DNA of 64,000 nt. Origin: Huiozyma naganishii CBS 8797 (lineage: Eukaryota > Ascomycota > Saccharomycetes > Saccharomycetales > Saccharomycetaceae). This document shows, in pieces, positions 38,304-47,414 of the stretch. The DNA lies in contig NC_035925.1 in NCBI RefSeq assembly GCF_000348985.1, positions 186,001-250,000 on the forward strand. The letters are read 5' to 3'. Each line of letters begins with the position of its first letter. Position 1 is the first letter of the stretch. A program made the translations under genes and the position numbers. Below the pieces are notes generated by a model. That model was not told the DNA's origin and made no database searches. It saw only the letters and a list, made by a program, of their open reading frames with translations.

Positions 38304-39092
38304 ATGAGCGGCAATGCGTTGATTACAAAACTAAGGTCTATCAAGGCCATACTTTCCACGCCGACTCTTGTAATAGAGCGGCAGATTGAGTTCGGTAACC
38401 TGATCTTTGGGTTTGAACAACGGAACAAGTACACCATAAACAACCCTGCAGGGGAGACACTGGGTTACATTTTGGAGAGGGAGAGGTCGTTGAGCCAGGT
38501 GGTGTTACGGCAATTTACGAAACTGCACCGGCCCTTCGTTGTTGATGTATTTGATCGGGACGACAATTACTTGTTCAAGATGCAGAGGAACTTTTCTTTC
38601 ATAAACTCGAAAGTTCATATTTGGAATGAGACTGGACAAGATGTACCTTCTATGCCCGATGATTTTCTGGTCGGCACGAGTATGCAGAGGTGGCATCTTT
38701 GGAGGAGGAAGTATGACCTGTTCGTCAATAGTAATCAGGGCAAATCGAGGGAGTTGAAGCAATTTGGGGCGATTGATGCGCCGTTCCTGTCGTTTGATTT
38801 CCCTGTCTTGGATGAGGCCGGGAAAGTTGTTGCCAGTGTAGACCGTAATTGGGTTGGTCTCGGTCGGGAGTTGTTTACGGATACTGGTGTTTATATCATT
38901 AGATTTGATTCGCAACGAAGTTTCAAAGGGGTCTACGACCAGTCCATGTTGAGTAATGAGGTGTTAAACTTGAACGAGAGGGCTGTTCTATTGGGGAACG
39001 CTATATCGATCGACTTTGATTATTTCTCGCGACACTCACGAGACGCGACAAACGGGGGACTTTTCTCCCTTGGAGGCGGGAACTATGAGTAG
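38304..39092 (+). CDS. AIM25: Phospholipid scramblase-family mitochondrial protein (AIM25), short N-terminus
   Basis: A 262-residue scramblase-superfamily protein. The scramblase beta-barrel core is visible from ERQIEFGNLIFGFEQ (~30) through FDRDDNYLFKMQR and the closing segment LLGNAISIDFDYFSRHS at the C-terminus. S. cerevisiae Aim25 (327 residues) is mitochondrial with an N-terminal presequence. Here the frame is closed by TAG three codons before the ATG, so the ~60-residue N-terminal part is lacking unless it is encoded by an upstream exon that I do not see. The first 20 residues are still mildly basic without acids (MSGNALITKLRSIKAI). Location matches YJR100C. Confidence 0.9.
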   Translation: MSGNALITKLRSIKAILSTPTLVIERQIEFGNLIFGFEQRNKYTINNPAGETLGYILERERSLSQVVLRQFTKLHRPFVVDVFDRDDNYLFKMQRNFSFINSKVHIWNETGQDVPSMPDDFLVGTSMQRWHLWRRKYDLFVNSNQGKSRELKQFGAIDAPFLSFDFPVLDEAGKVVASVDRNWVGLGRELFTDTGVYIIRFDSQRSFKGVYDQSMLSNEVLNLNERAVLLGNAISIDFDYFSRHSRDATNGGLFSLGGGNYE

Positions 39093-39175
39093 GAGCGACT
39101 TTCTATGTATATATAGACGTGTGTGAGAGAACTAAAATGGGAAGAAAAGCAAGTGCGAGGGATGCTTCTAGGGTG

Positions 39176-39883
39176 TCATTCCCAAGATTTTGATAACCCC
39201 AAAAGTGAGAAACTCATTTTGTCTGATTCCCTTTCGACGTTACTCATGTACGATTGAATTCTTTGGAATATGACTAGTTCGTCGATCAAATCCACCTGTG
39301 CAGCATTTTTTTTCTGGACTTCCCCCAGACACAACGGCTTACCATCCACAGCTCTCCCATCGAGTTCCCACAACTTCTCACCGTACGATATAAAACTGAT
39401 AAAATGCAACTCGATGGTATCCTCTGGATCCGGGTTTTGAGAGTCTCCCGAGGACTGGATGAAGTCCTGCTTGTACGTATCTATGAAATCGACTATGAAT
39501 TGGTCGATGTTCTGTCCAACGTGACCGTCATTACTTTCCAAGTACTCTAAGAGAGCAGACCCCTTGGTCAACAGATGTTTATTGTTGACCAAAATATGCA
39601 ACAGAGCGTACAACCCACAAGCATTCTTGAAATTCTGTTTCAACCAGATTGGGGTGGTTCCCTTGTTCTCAGCGCTGCCGACAGCTGGTTTATTTTTCTG
39701 TATTGGGAATAGCAACACTATAGCGACCATCGGTCTGGGCAAAAACTCCAGTAAACTCGGGTCATCTATGGAGAAGATATCGTTGAAGTTGTACGAGGTG
39801 TCGAGCCCCAAGTTGTAAGCAAACTTGTCGAACACATCTGGATTCGATTCCAAGGGTATAACGGCCGTGAGCTGCCTGTTCAT
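39176..39883 (-). CDS. YUH1: Ubiquitin C-terminal hydrolase
   Basis: A 235-residue UCH-family cysteine protease; S. cerevisiae Yuh1 is 236. Catalytic residues: oxyanion Gln83, Cys89 in NACGLYALLH, His160 in ELHFISFI and Asp175 in ELDGR. The flexible crossover loop lies between Cys and His (~140-158). It removes small adducts from ubiquitin and processes the Rub1 precursor. It is tail to tail with AIM25 (83 bp) and head to head with YJR098C, as in YJR099W. Confidence 0.97.
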   Translation of the reverse strand: MNRQLTAVIPLESNPDVFDKFAYNLGLDTSYNFNDIFSIDDPSLLEFLPRPMVAIVLLFPIQKNKPAVGSAENKGTTPIWLKQNFKNACGLYALLHILVNNKHLLTKGSALLEYLESNDGHVGQNIDQFIVDFIDTYKQDFIQSSGDSQNPDPEDTIELHFISFISYGEKLWELDGRAVDGKPLCLGEVQKKNAAQVDLIDELVIFQRIQSYMSNVERESDKMSFSLLGLSKSWE

Positions 39884-41120
39884 TGTAAACCAACCAATAT
39901 AAGTTCCGATCTAGTCGATATATGTATATGTTTATATATATATATATGTATACCTAGGAACCTTTATGTAGATACAACTACGCAGTAGCAGTGTGTTTAC
40001 CGCAGAGGTGTCACATTTATAAAGGACATGCCAGGGACAGACTCGAAAGGGATCTCATCTGAAACGGAAGAAAGAAGGAATGTGGGAAAAATCTAAAACA
40101 CCCACACACTCAAGATAGTCACGTGCCAGCGACAAATGTCGAGGGACAATATGGCCGAGACGAGATGTATCGGGACATGTCCCAATTTGTCTCTTTCCCT
40201 TGTTCCTCCGGCGTTGTAGTTATCCCCGGCTGCCGTCTCCTTTTTCATCGTGCCTCCGTGTCTCGGAGTGTGGGAGGTGCCGTACAAAAAAATGTTTTGT
40301 CTGGGCAGCCCCTTTCCCAGATCCGGCTGCGGCTGACTCAACACAATGCAAAACGGCTGAAACCGTTCCCTGCGCAGTATTCTACCGTCCTCGCTCGCCC
40401 CTATTTCTGGTGGCGAGCTGGTCTTCCTCCCCACGGCAGTTTCAGAGGCCCCGCAGAGGAGCTGCTGAGACGTACAAGTCCCCACTGGTCCGCGTGCGGC
40501 CTTCTCTGTGCCCCTCATCTGGAGAATGGAACAAATGGGACAAATTGGGTAATTAAAAGGGGACATGTCCAACATCCTCTCTGAACTCAGCAGACTCCAA
40601 TCTTGTGGCTCTATTGTTCTAGCGCTCCCTAAAGGCAAAAGGGGAGAAACCTCATACGGGTCAAAATGGAAGTAGTAATACAGAAAGAGTGCAGCCAAAA
40701 GAAAGAACAACTACACAGTATACTGCAAAGGATCGCTGCAAGAAGGGGATGGAATAGAGCTTGGCTGCGTGCGAAGACCAAGAAAGGAGGTAGATTGTTC
40801 CGGCCAAGTGGGGGGGGGGGAGGTTAAGGAGGAATACCAGCACTTTTTTTTTCTCTTTTGTAGACTTATATATAATGCAGAAGATGAGGTACCGTCTTGT
40901 CTGACGAAACAATTGTCTTACCTGTGTTTCCAATCTTTACTTTCCCTGTGTGTCGTGTTCTTATCTGTTTTTTTACTTTCTTTTTTAACTTGCATTTTGA
41001 CTGCTCTTTATTCGAACTTTAATTCTTTCTTAAGAACTGCTCATCATATTATAAAGAAACATACGTTGACAACTCTTGCTATCACAGCCAAAGACATTTT
41101 CTCACACAGAAACCGCAAAG
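39884..41120. promoter_or_regulatory. Divergent region YUH1 / YJR098C with inverted palindromic module
   Basis: 1.24 kb. Contains (TA)n near 39935-39950, a perfect palindrome GGGACATGTCCC at 40172-40183, an inverted partner module at 40539-40570, a G11 run at 40810-40820 and long oligo-T tracts near the YJR098C leader. Two overlapping open frames of 150-205 codons (40093-40710) occur on opposite strands in the less A/T-rich part; neither starts convincingly or shows a domain. Confidence 0.5.
40334..40340 (+). promoter_or_regulatory. Gcn4-type site in the YUH1/YJR098C region
   Basis: A perfect TGACTCA inside the inverted module, about 780 bp from the YJR098C start. Relevance uncertain. Confidence 0.35.
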
Positions 41121-43142
41121 ATGAGTGAAGATAACGCCAACGCAAAGAAAGAGGAGAAGGTGTACGCGATGCCAAAATTCATTGAGTCCAAATCCGATTT
41201 CATCGAACTCACCGCTTCCGATGTGCAACCATCTGCACAGGATAAAGATATAGATTCAGACGCTGAAGAATCCGAGGAGGCCGGTGAGTCCGGCTACGTG
41301 TACAAGGGGATTGAAACCACGCACACTTTCGAAGCAATGGACCAAGCGAATCAGCTGATCGGGGGGTCCACGATCGCTGCAGGTCAAACCGAGAAAAAGA
41401 AGGCTCACTACATCTCGCTCGAGGACGTCGATGACGACGACACGAGAGAGTTGAAGAAGTACAAGAACTACAACAAGGACCACAAGATCTTTGCGTTCCA
41501 GTTCCCTCTGGGGACCTCCAACTCAGATGAGATCAACGAGGGTCCCGTTGGCAGTTTTAAGACGATGAAACCATCCGCAGAGGATGCCACTACCATTGCC
41601 ATTGCAAGAAGGGAGAAAAAACACGAATTGAAGGACAAGTTGAAGAGAACGGACTCGTTGGACTCTCTGGAGGAATTGATTCTTTTCGAGGGCGAGAAGG
41701 GTGTCAACACTGGGCGTTCCGAGGCACTAAAGAGAACTTTCGGTGTCGGAGGTTTGACTGGGACTTTCAAGCACATGTCCTACGATGAGCAAGAGACCAC
41801 CGAGGACGGGTACGTTTGTAGCAGATTGAGAAATATCTGGAACGAACTGGAAGGTGACGTCGTCATCATGGGTGGTTACCGTGGTTCCAACTTGGCCGAG
41901 GCCAAAACGGGGAGAAGAATTTGGGTCCCCATCAAGGCTGGCTTCAATATGACCACCGCCGACTTGTTAATTGGGCCAAACCCAGAGGACGAGATCAAGA
42001 CCCAGAAGGAAATTGTCCCAACTGGGATGCTGTCTCACGTTGGACCAGTGGACGTTTCCAAGAGATTGATCAAGAAAATCGCAGAAAACCCTAGAGTCCA
42101 CATCGAGGATTTCGGTTACGATTGGAGACTTTCCCTTGATATTTCAGCAAGGAGATTGAGAGACAAGTTGCAAAGAAACTACGACAAGCAAAAGGAGAAG
42201 AAAGGTACCTACGTTATTGCCCATTCTATGGGTGGTCTAGTCGCCCACAAGGTCCTGCAAGAAAACACTAATTTGATCAGAGGGTTGATCTACGTTGGGT
42301 CTCCTAGTCAGTGTTCCAATATTATTGGGCCCTTCCGTTTTGGTGATGAGGTCATGTTCAACAAGACTCTTTTGAGTAAAGAAAACAACTTCTTCATGAG
42401 AAGTAGTTTCCACTTCTTGCCCTTCGACGGGAGATGCTTCATCGACAAAAACACGTACGAGAGATACGATATCGATTTCTTTGACCCTGAGGTCTGGAGA
42501 AAGTTGGGGTTGTCCCCACTGGTCAGTGAGAAGAGACAGAAGATTGCCGAGAACAACAAGAGAGCTCAAAAGAATGCCGCTGAAAAGAATGCTATTAACC
42601 CAGCAAGCACCGTTATCAAGTCTCTCGGTGGCGCTACCAAGACAATCCTCAACACCGTGCCAATCGTGAACAAGTTGAACCCAGAGAAACCCACCGAGAG
42701 GTACTTGGAGGTTGAAATGCAAGATGACAGCGAGTTCAAGACTCCTTACGATGTGTGTGTCAAATACTTAAAGCGTACTTTGAAGGACACCAGGGCATAC
42801 TTGGAGAGTCTGGAATACCGTCCAGAAAAGGAATACCCTCCACTGGGTATTGTGTACGGTAACAAGGTTCCCACCGTTCGTGGTTGCAAAGTCGATGGTA
42901 TCAAAGGTATCAGAGACGGTCACTACAACGACTTTTACTACGGTCCTGGTGACGGTGTTGTCCACTACAAGTGGTTGTTGCCCGAAAAGAGAGGGTTCCC
43001 CATCGTTTGTAAAGTGGCCAGTGACACTGGCCACGTCAGTTTGATGACGGATTTGGATGCTATTGGTAAGGCCTTCATCTCCATCAGAGATGCTGAAAAG
43101 GAGAGAGAGAAGTTGAAGAGGAAGCATTTCATGTCCGGTTGA
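41121..43142 (+). CDS. Conserved alpha/beta-hydrolase-like protein YJR098C
   Basis: A 673-residue ortholog of uncharacterised YJR098C (656 residues). The N-terminal ~200 residues are acidic and polar. From ~225 there is an LCAT/lipase-like fold: GDVVIMGGYRGS, then the nucleophile elbow AHSMGG with Ser369, and YVGSPSQ after it. Later HYNDFYYGPGDGVVHYKW and DTGHVSLMTD offer candidate Asp and His residues. No signal peptide or membrane segment is visible. It was reported in mitochondrial preparations in S. cerevisiae. Strong codon bias suggests good expression. ATG 41121 (MSEDNAN) is preferred over an upstream TTG. Enzymatic activity is inferred from the motif only. Confidence 0.9.
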   Translation: MSEDNANAKKEEKVYAMPKFIESKSDFIELTASDVQPSAQDKDIDSDAEESEEAGESGYVYKGIETTHTFEAMDQANQLIGGSTIAAGQTEKKKAHYISLEDVDDDDTRELKKYKNYNKDHKIFAFQFPLGTSNSDEINEGPVGSFKTMKPSAEDATTIAIARREKKHELKDKLKRTDSLDSLEELILFEGEKGVNTGRSEALKRTFGVGGLTGTFKHMSYDEQETTEDGYVCSRLRNIWNELEGDVVIMGGYRGSNLAEAKTGRRIWVPIKAGFNMTTADLLIGPNPEDEIKTQKEIVPTGMLSHVGPVDVSKRLIKKIAENPRVHIEDFGYDWRLSLDISARRLRDKLQRNYDKQKEKKGTYVIAHSMGGLVAHKVLQENTNLIRGLIYVGSPSQCSNIIGPFRFGDEVMFNKTLLSKENNFFMRSSFHFLPFDGRCFIDKNTYERYDIDFFDPEVWRKLGLSPLVSEKRQKIAENNKRAQKNAAEKNAINPASTVIKSLGGATKTILNTVPIVNKLNPEKPTERYLEVEMQDDSEFKTPYDVCVKYLKRTLKDTRAYLESLEYRPEKEYPPLGIVYGNKVPTVRGCKVDGIKGIRDGHYNDFYYGPGDGVVHYKWLLPEKRGFPIVCKVASDTGHVSLMTDLDAIGKAFISIRDAEKEREKLKRKHFMSG

Positions 43143-43324
43143 GATTGATCTTTTGACAGTATAATATTTTGGTCCCCTGTCTCAATAATATCTTCAACGT
43201 CCACTTCTACGATATTTCTCCTGTTTTATATATTATTACCGTTTATCTATGTAATGTCCTCTACAATACTATTTTAATTGATTCTGTAATTCTGTCTACC
43301 TTGGAGCGCGCCAATGAGGGAGTG

Positions 43325-43882
43325 CTACTGAGGTATCGTACCGTGAACGTCTGTTTCGTTCTCAAGATCTCCATCCACTTCTGGTGCCTCATAGAAATTC
43401 ACCTTCAACCATAGACTACACGCTGTGCATTGCGTCAAAACTTGGAACATGCCGTCCGTTCTTCCCTCTGCTTCCACAGCGTACTCCTCTAACAGATCAT
43501 CGGTCAACTTGAACCCATCGTGCACTTGACATCTGGGACAGTTCAGTATGTACCCTTCATCCTTCTCGTCAAAACCAAACTTATCCAGTGAGACTTCGTC
43601 TACACCTTCCCCGAACTTGTAGACTCCATTTTTCTTGGCGTTGTCCAGCAGAGATTTGTCATATTCAGCTTTTAACGTTGCATCCGACAGCACTTTGTAC
43701 GCCTCCTGTATATGATTTATGGTTACTTTCCTATCGCGCCATACGCTTTCTGAATCCTGTGCTGATCCTAGCTTATCGGGATGCGTATTGAGTAGTAATT
43801 CTTTATACCTCAGTTTCAGTTCGGGCAATTGTACTGCAGAATTCACCTTTAACACTTCGTAGTGTGTTTTGTTTTTGCTCAT
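43325..43882 (-). CDS. JJJ3: J-protein with DPH zinc finger (diphthamide synthesis)
   Basis: A 185-residue Dph4/Jjj3 protein; S. cerevisiae Jjj3 is 172. The J domain is at 5-80 with HPD in LLLNTHPDKLG. The CSL/DPH-type zinc finger follows, with CPRC and later CTAC (NCPRCQ, TQCTACSLWLKV). It delivers iron and stimulates Hsp70 in the first step of diphthamide modification of eEF2. The start MSKNKTHYE at 43882 aligns with the J domain. An in-frame ATG at 44047 would add 55 residues of unremarkable sequence and is less likely. It is convergent with YJR098C, as YJR097W is. Confidence 0.94.
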   Translation of the reverse strand: MSKNKTHYEVLKVNSAVQLPELKLRYKELLLNTHPDKLGSAQDSESVWRDRKVTINHIQEAYKVLSDATLKAEYDKSLLDNAKKNGVYKFGEGVDEVSLDKFGFDEKDEGYILNCPRCQVHDGFKLTDDLLEEYAVEAEGRTDGMFQVLTQCTACSLWLKVNFYEAPEVDGDLENETDVHGTIPQ

Positions 43883-44192
43883 TGGTTGTGTATGTGTGTG
43901 TGTGGTTCCCGAAATCTGTGCAACCAGACACACACGATGGGGGGTTTCTTTAGTCATCGCCAGGAAAGCCTCTTCCTTCTCTTCTCTGCGGTAATCTTGA
44001 AAAATTTCAGCATTTTCCTGGTTTTTCGGGGTGAGAACACTTAACATAGAGGAAGCGAAGAGGTACAACTTCCGCAAAACCAGAACCTCTCGGCCAGTCT
44101 AGCCCAAAACAATGTACAAATCCTGCTGCATTGTGTGATTCAGTATATATAATTTTGTCTATATGATCACACAAAACTATATACATAACCAT
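43883..44192. promoter_or_regulatory. JJJ3 upstream / YJR096W downstream region
   Basis: 310 bp. Contains a (CA)n/(TG)n run at ~43889-43903 and an open frame continuing from JJJ3 (discussed there). No other gene. Confidence 0.4.
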
Positions 44193-45041
44193 TTATGGAG
44201 TATCAGTACACTCCCAATCGGTAGGCTCGTATGCTTCAGGATGGTCCAGTAGTTTCATATGTTCAGGGGACAGTTCCCAATCAAAGACATCTAAGTTAAG
44301 CTGCAATCTAGACACCGTCTTGGTCTTCGGTAAGGGTACGTAGCCGTGTTGCAACGACCACCTAAGCAAAACCTGTCCTGGATTTTTCCCAGTTTCCTCT
44401 GCGACCTTCAACAAATCTGGGTCATCCAGCTTGTAACCGTGGGTCAGTGGCGAATACGCCTCAACTACGATACCCTTCGATTTACAGTAGTCTGCCAACT
44501 GTTGTCTCATGATCCAAGGTGAGATTTCGATCTGGTTCACAGCGGGGGCATGTTTCAGTTCCGACCACTCGAACAGATCTTCAAGGTGTCTCTGACCGTA
44601 GCTCGACACACCAATGCTCCTGACAAGCCCGTCATCCACAGCTTCCTGCATTGCCTTCCACGTACCTCTTCTCACCTGTTTGCCACCGATCGGCGAATGC
44701 ATCAGCAACAGGTCAATGTAGCCAAGCCCACCAATACACTCGACACACTCACGAATGGCTCTCTTCGCCTTTTCGTAGCCGAACTGGCTGTTCCAAAGCT
44801 TTGTTGTGTAGAAGATATCCTCTCGACTCACATCGGGATGTCTCCCCAGGAAATTCATAGCACCTTGCGCGACTTCCGCCTCGTTCCCATACAGCACCGC
44901 GGTGTCTAGATGCCTGTAACCTACCTCCAGTGCGGCCTCCACTATCGCCGTGGTATTCGAAGGTGGCAAATCATAAGTTCCCAACCCAATTGTTGGGATG
45001 TTGAACCCGGAGGCAAGTTTATACGATTTAGGAACTGGCAT
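44193..45041 (-). CDS. Aldo-keto reductase (YJR096W)
   Basis: A 282-residue single-domain aldo-keto reductase, exactly the family length. The catalytic tetrad is visible: Asp in HLDTAVLYGNE, Tyr in the same motif, Lys in TTKLWNSQ and His in LLMHSP. The NADPH-binding C-terminal part has PLPKTKTVSRL. S. cerevisiae YJR096W reduces xylose and arabinose in vitro and may act generally on aldehydes. It is very close in sequence to that protein, including the C-terminal AYEPTDWECTD. Location matches. Confidence 0.96.
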   Translation of the reverse strand: MPVPKSYKLASGFNIPTIGLGTYDLPPSNTTAIVEAALEVGYRHLDTAVLYGNEAEVAQGAMNFLGRHPDVSREDIFYTTKLWNSQFGYEKAKRAIRECVECIGGLGYIDLLLMHSPIGGKQVRRGTWKAMQEAVDDGLVRSIGVSSYGQRHLEDLFEWSELKHAPAVNQIEISPWIMRQQLADYCKSKGIVVEAYSPLTHGYKLDDPDLLKVAEETGKNPGQVLLRWSLQHGYVPLPKTKTVSRLQLNLDVFDWELSPEHMKLLDHPEAYEPTDWECTDTP

Positions 45042-45547
45042 ACTTTTATGACACTTCTAATACCAAATTTTGCGTTTACAGAGCCGAACAAATAGATCAA
45101 TGGGGAGGGAGGGGGGAGTAAAGGCGGCACAGTGAAGATAAAAGAGGGATTACTGTTGCAAGAGAAGTTGTCATGGAAGAGGAGACCACATCCTTATATA
45201 ATCAGAGTGCGTATCTTTTATAACTCAAAATTCCCTATTTGTCCCGAAAGGGACACAAGTGACAGACTCCGCTTAAACGGCTCCGACAACTTCTGTGCCT
45301 GATGTATGCCTTACCGAGAGACCGATTGATACCCAGAAGGAACCCGCACGGGTATTTGATGGCTGTGGGTATATATGAGAAGACGCAAGTCTCCTTGCGT
45401 CTTTAAGATACACGAAGGAATATATAAGTTATGTAATTGGGTTTTGGAGAACTGCGATGCCCATCTGCGCATCCCCATTTGCGCATCCCCAGTTTATGTT
45501 CTCAGGTGTCAGTTCTTGTCACACATACACCAGATCAATTGGGGCAC
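45042..45547. promoter_or_regulatory. YJR096W promoter / SFC1 3' region with hairpin and short repeats
   Basis: 506 bp. Holds a perfect 10-bp inverted repeat (45380-45389 with 45394-45403, loop TCTC) and two copies of GCGCATCCCCA (45467-45477, 45481-45491), preceded by GCGATGCCCA. No gene supported. Confidence 0.5.
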
Positions 45548-46534
45548 TCACTTCAATGCCTTGGGTTTTGGCTTACCTGTGAACAGGCCCATTCTCTCCA
45601 GGTGACCTCTGACGTATTCGTACACTGTGAAAGTGACTGCTTGGCCCGGTGCCACTCTCATCACTCTTGGCGTGATACCCTTGTACAGGGCCCTAAACCC
45701 TTCCTCTTTGATCAATTGTCTTCCGATTGTCGCGATCTTCTTCCACGCGGAGGACTTATCACTACTGATCGACTTGTCCTTCTGTAATCTCGTTTTGATT
45801 GTATCCAAGGGGGCGTTCGAGAAGGGTCCAATTGCACCAGAGATCAACCCAATACAGGAGGTTTCCCACGAGGGCAGTACCTCTTGGTTGTGGTATTTTT
45901 GCAAGAATTCCTTCAATTTCGAGTAAACTGTGAAATTAGCACCTTGGTTACTAGCCTGTCTTGCCGCGGTCAGCGAGACCCCCCTATACATAGCACCGAT
46001 ACCTTCCTCCTTCACAATGGTGTACGCTGCATGGATAGCATTTTTGTACTTTGGTGCTACGTCCTTTATAGCGCCCTCTGCCAAATGTTGCGCTTGCAGT
46101 CTAATCTTGACCACTTCCATTGGGTTTACCACGATCACCGCCTCAGTGGTACCGGCAAGTACACCAGCTAAGAATGTGTTCCCAGTGGAAACACTCCCTG
46201 TAGTTTTATCTGCGAGCAATGTCCTGTACCATTCGTAAGAGGAGAACCGTATGGCCATTTTCGGGATGATACCTATGACAACTGCACCAAGACCTTTATA
46301 CAGGGCCAAAAACCCCTCCTGTCCATAAATAGTCTTCCCAGTGGTTATAAACCCAGGAGGTTTGATCGCTGAATGTTCCGCAGCGTTAAGTTTGCTAGTG
46401 GCCCTCCTGTAGATTTGCATACGGACTTTTATCGTATCCAACGGATGACAGCATAGAGCTTCGAACAAACCGGCGGTACCACCAGCGACCAAATTGATCA
46501 CTGGGTTAGACGCCTTTTTCTTATTAGATGACAT
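45548..46534 (-). CDS. SFC1: Mitochondrial succinate-fumarate carrier
   Basis: A 328-residue mitochondrial carrier; S. cerevisiae Sfc1 is 322. Three ~100-residue repeats each with a PxDxxK/R-type signature: CHPLDTIKVRMQ, VNPMEVVKIRLQ and NAPLDTIKTRLQ, giving six membrane spans. It exchanges cytosolic succinate for mitochondrial fumarate across the inner membrane and supports growth on ethanol and acetate. The N-terminus SSNKKKASNPVINLVAGG and the C-terminus GKPKPKALK match the S. cerevisiae protein closely. Location matches YJR095W. Confidence 0.98.
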   Translation of the reverse strand: MSSNKKKASNPVINLVAGGTAGLFEALCCHPLDTIKVRMQIYRRATSKLNAAEHSAIKPPGFITTGKTIYGQEGFLALYKGLGAVVIGIIPKMAIRFSSYEWYRTLLADKTTGSVSTGNTFLAGVLAGTTEAVIVVNPMEVVKIRLQAQHLAEGAIKDVAPKYKNAIHAAYTIVKEEGIGAMYRGVSLTAARQASNQGANFTVYSKLKEFLQKYHNQEVLPSWETSCIGLISGAIGPFSNAPLDTIKTRLQKDKSISSDKSSAWKKIATIGRQLIKEEGFRALYKGITPRVMRVAPGQAVTFTVYEYVRGHLERMGLFTGKPKPKALK

Positions 46535-47414
46535 ATTGGAGTTGTAGTAGTAGTAGTAGTAGTAGTGTTACACAATTAATATATTCTGTGTTTGTGTTTG
46601 CACTTGGAGAAACAACGCTTATCCTGCGGAGTTGCTGAAACACTTGGTATTTCTATTACAAAGAGCAAGTTTGAGAAAGTACAATACTCGAAGGAATACC
46701 GCCTACAATAGTCCCGCTTTTATATACGCCAAACGTGTTTACAGAACTCAAGAAACGGAATCCTATCTCCGAGAACAGACCGAATGATCGCAAACTACAC
46801 AAACATACTCTGTGTGACGAATGACTAAACCTCAAACACAAAGCACAAACACAATGCAGTAGTGTGTGTGTTTAACCCTTTTCTCCGTTTTGTGTGGAAG
46901 GCGGTACTAAGTCCCATTGGGCGGGTCCTCCTCAAGTACGCGCGTTCTTGCCCGCAGTTCCCACCCTACCTTCTCCTGATTCCTGTTTAAAGGAGGGAGA
47001 GCACTGGACAGACTACAGCCACTGTTGTGAGGGCAGCCGTTAACGCGGGGAGCAGATGTTGGCGGGAGCAGTAATTCCGGTAACCCGAAAGTTCGGAGTG
47101 GTACTTTCCCTTTTTTGCGCTCTTCTCCAGCGCAGATCTCCATTCGTCCGGGGGAAATAGCCAAGCCCTGGGGAAGACGTTGACAGGCCTGTGACCGCGT
47201 GTGGCTGGGTAAATGGAAAAGAGCAAGTCTGCTGCACCAAGATAGATATGCTTGGTACTACCGCGCCTGGTGCTTGGATAATATTATAATATAGATAGTT
47301 TATTATTATATTAAAAATGATATAATGCTGATGTCCTCTTCGTGTTGTCGTTCCCTCTCGTTCTTTCCTTCTCTTTATTGTAATAATAGTATATATAGAA
47401 ACCTCCTAGAAAAA
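46535..47414. promoter_or_regulatory. SFC1 promoter / RPL43 3' region
   Basis: 880 bp. The SFC1-proximal half is A/T-rich with the AGT microsatellite; the middle (46907-47240) is less A/T-rich with overlapping meaningless frames; the rest is RPL43 3' flank. I see no gene and no clear carbon-source element. Confidence 0.45.
46544..46566. repeat. (AGT)n microsatellite in SFC1 5' leader
   Basis: About eight AGT/TAG units starting some 10 bp before the SFC1 ATG, so it lies in the transcript leader. Confidence 0.8.

Noticed and set aside
40093..40710. 205-codon minus-strand frame, overlapping a 153-codon plus-strand frame
   Set aside because: The minus frame starts at TTG and both lie in a locally GC-richer spacer where stops are rare; no family features, and no gene at this place in S. 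cerevisiae.
46740..46800. Possible CSRE (Cat8/Sip4) element for SFC1
   Set aside because: The nearest sequence (CCGAATGATCG) departs from the consensus at key positions; too weak to list.
46907..47240. Overlapping 66-85-codon minus frames downstream of RPL43
   Set aside because: Three frames over the same DNA are open by base composition; no motif and no homolog recognised.
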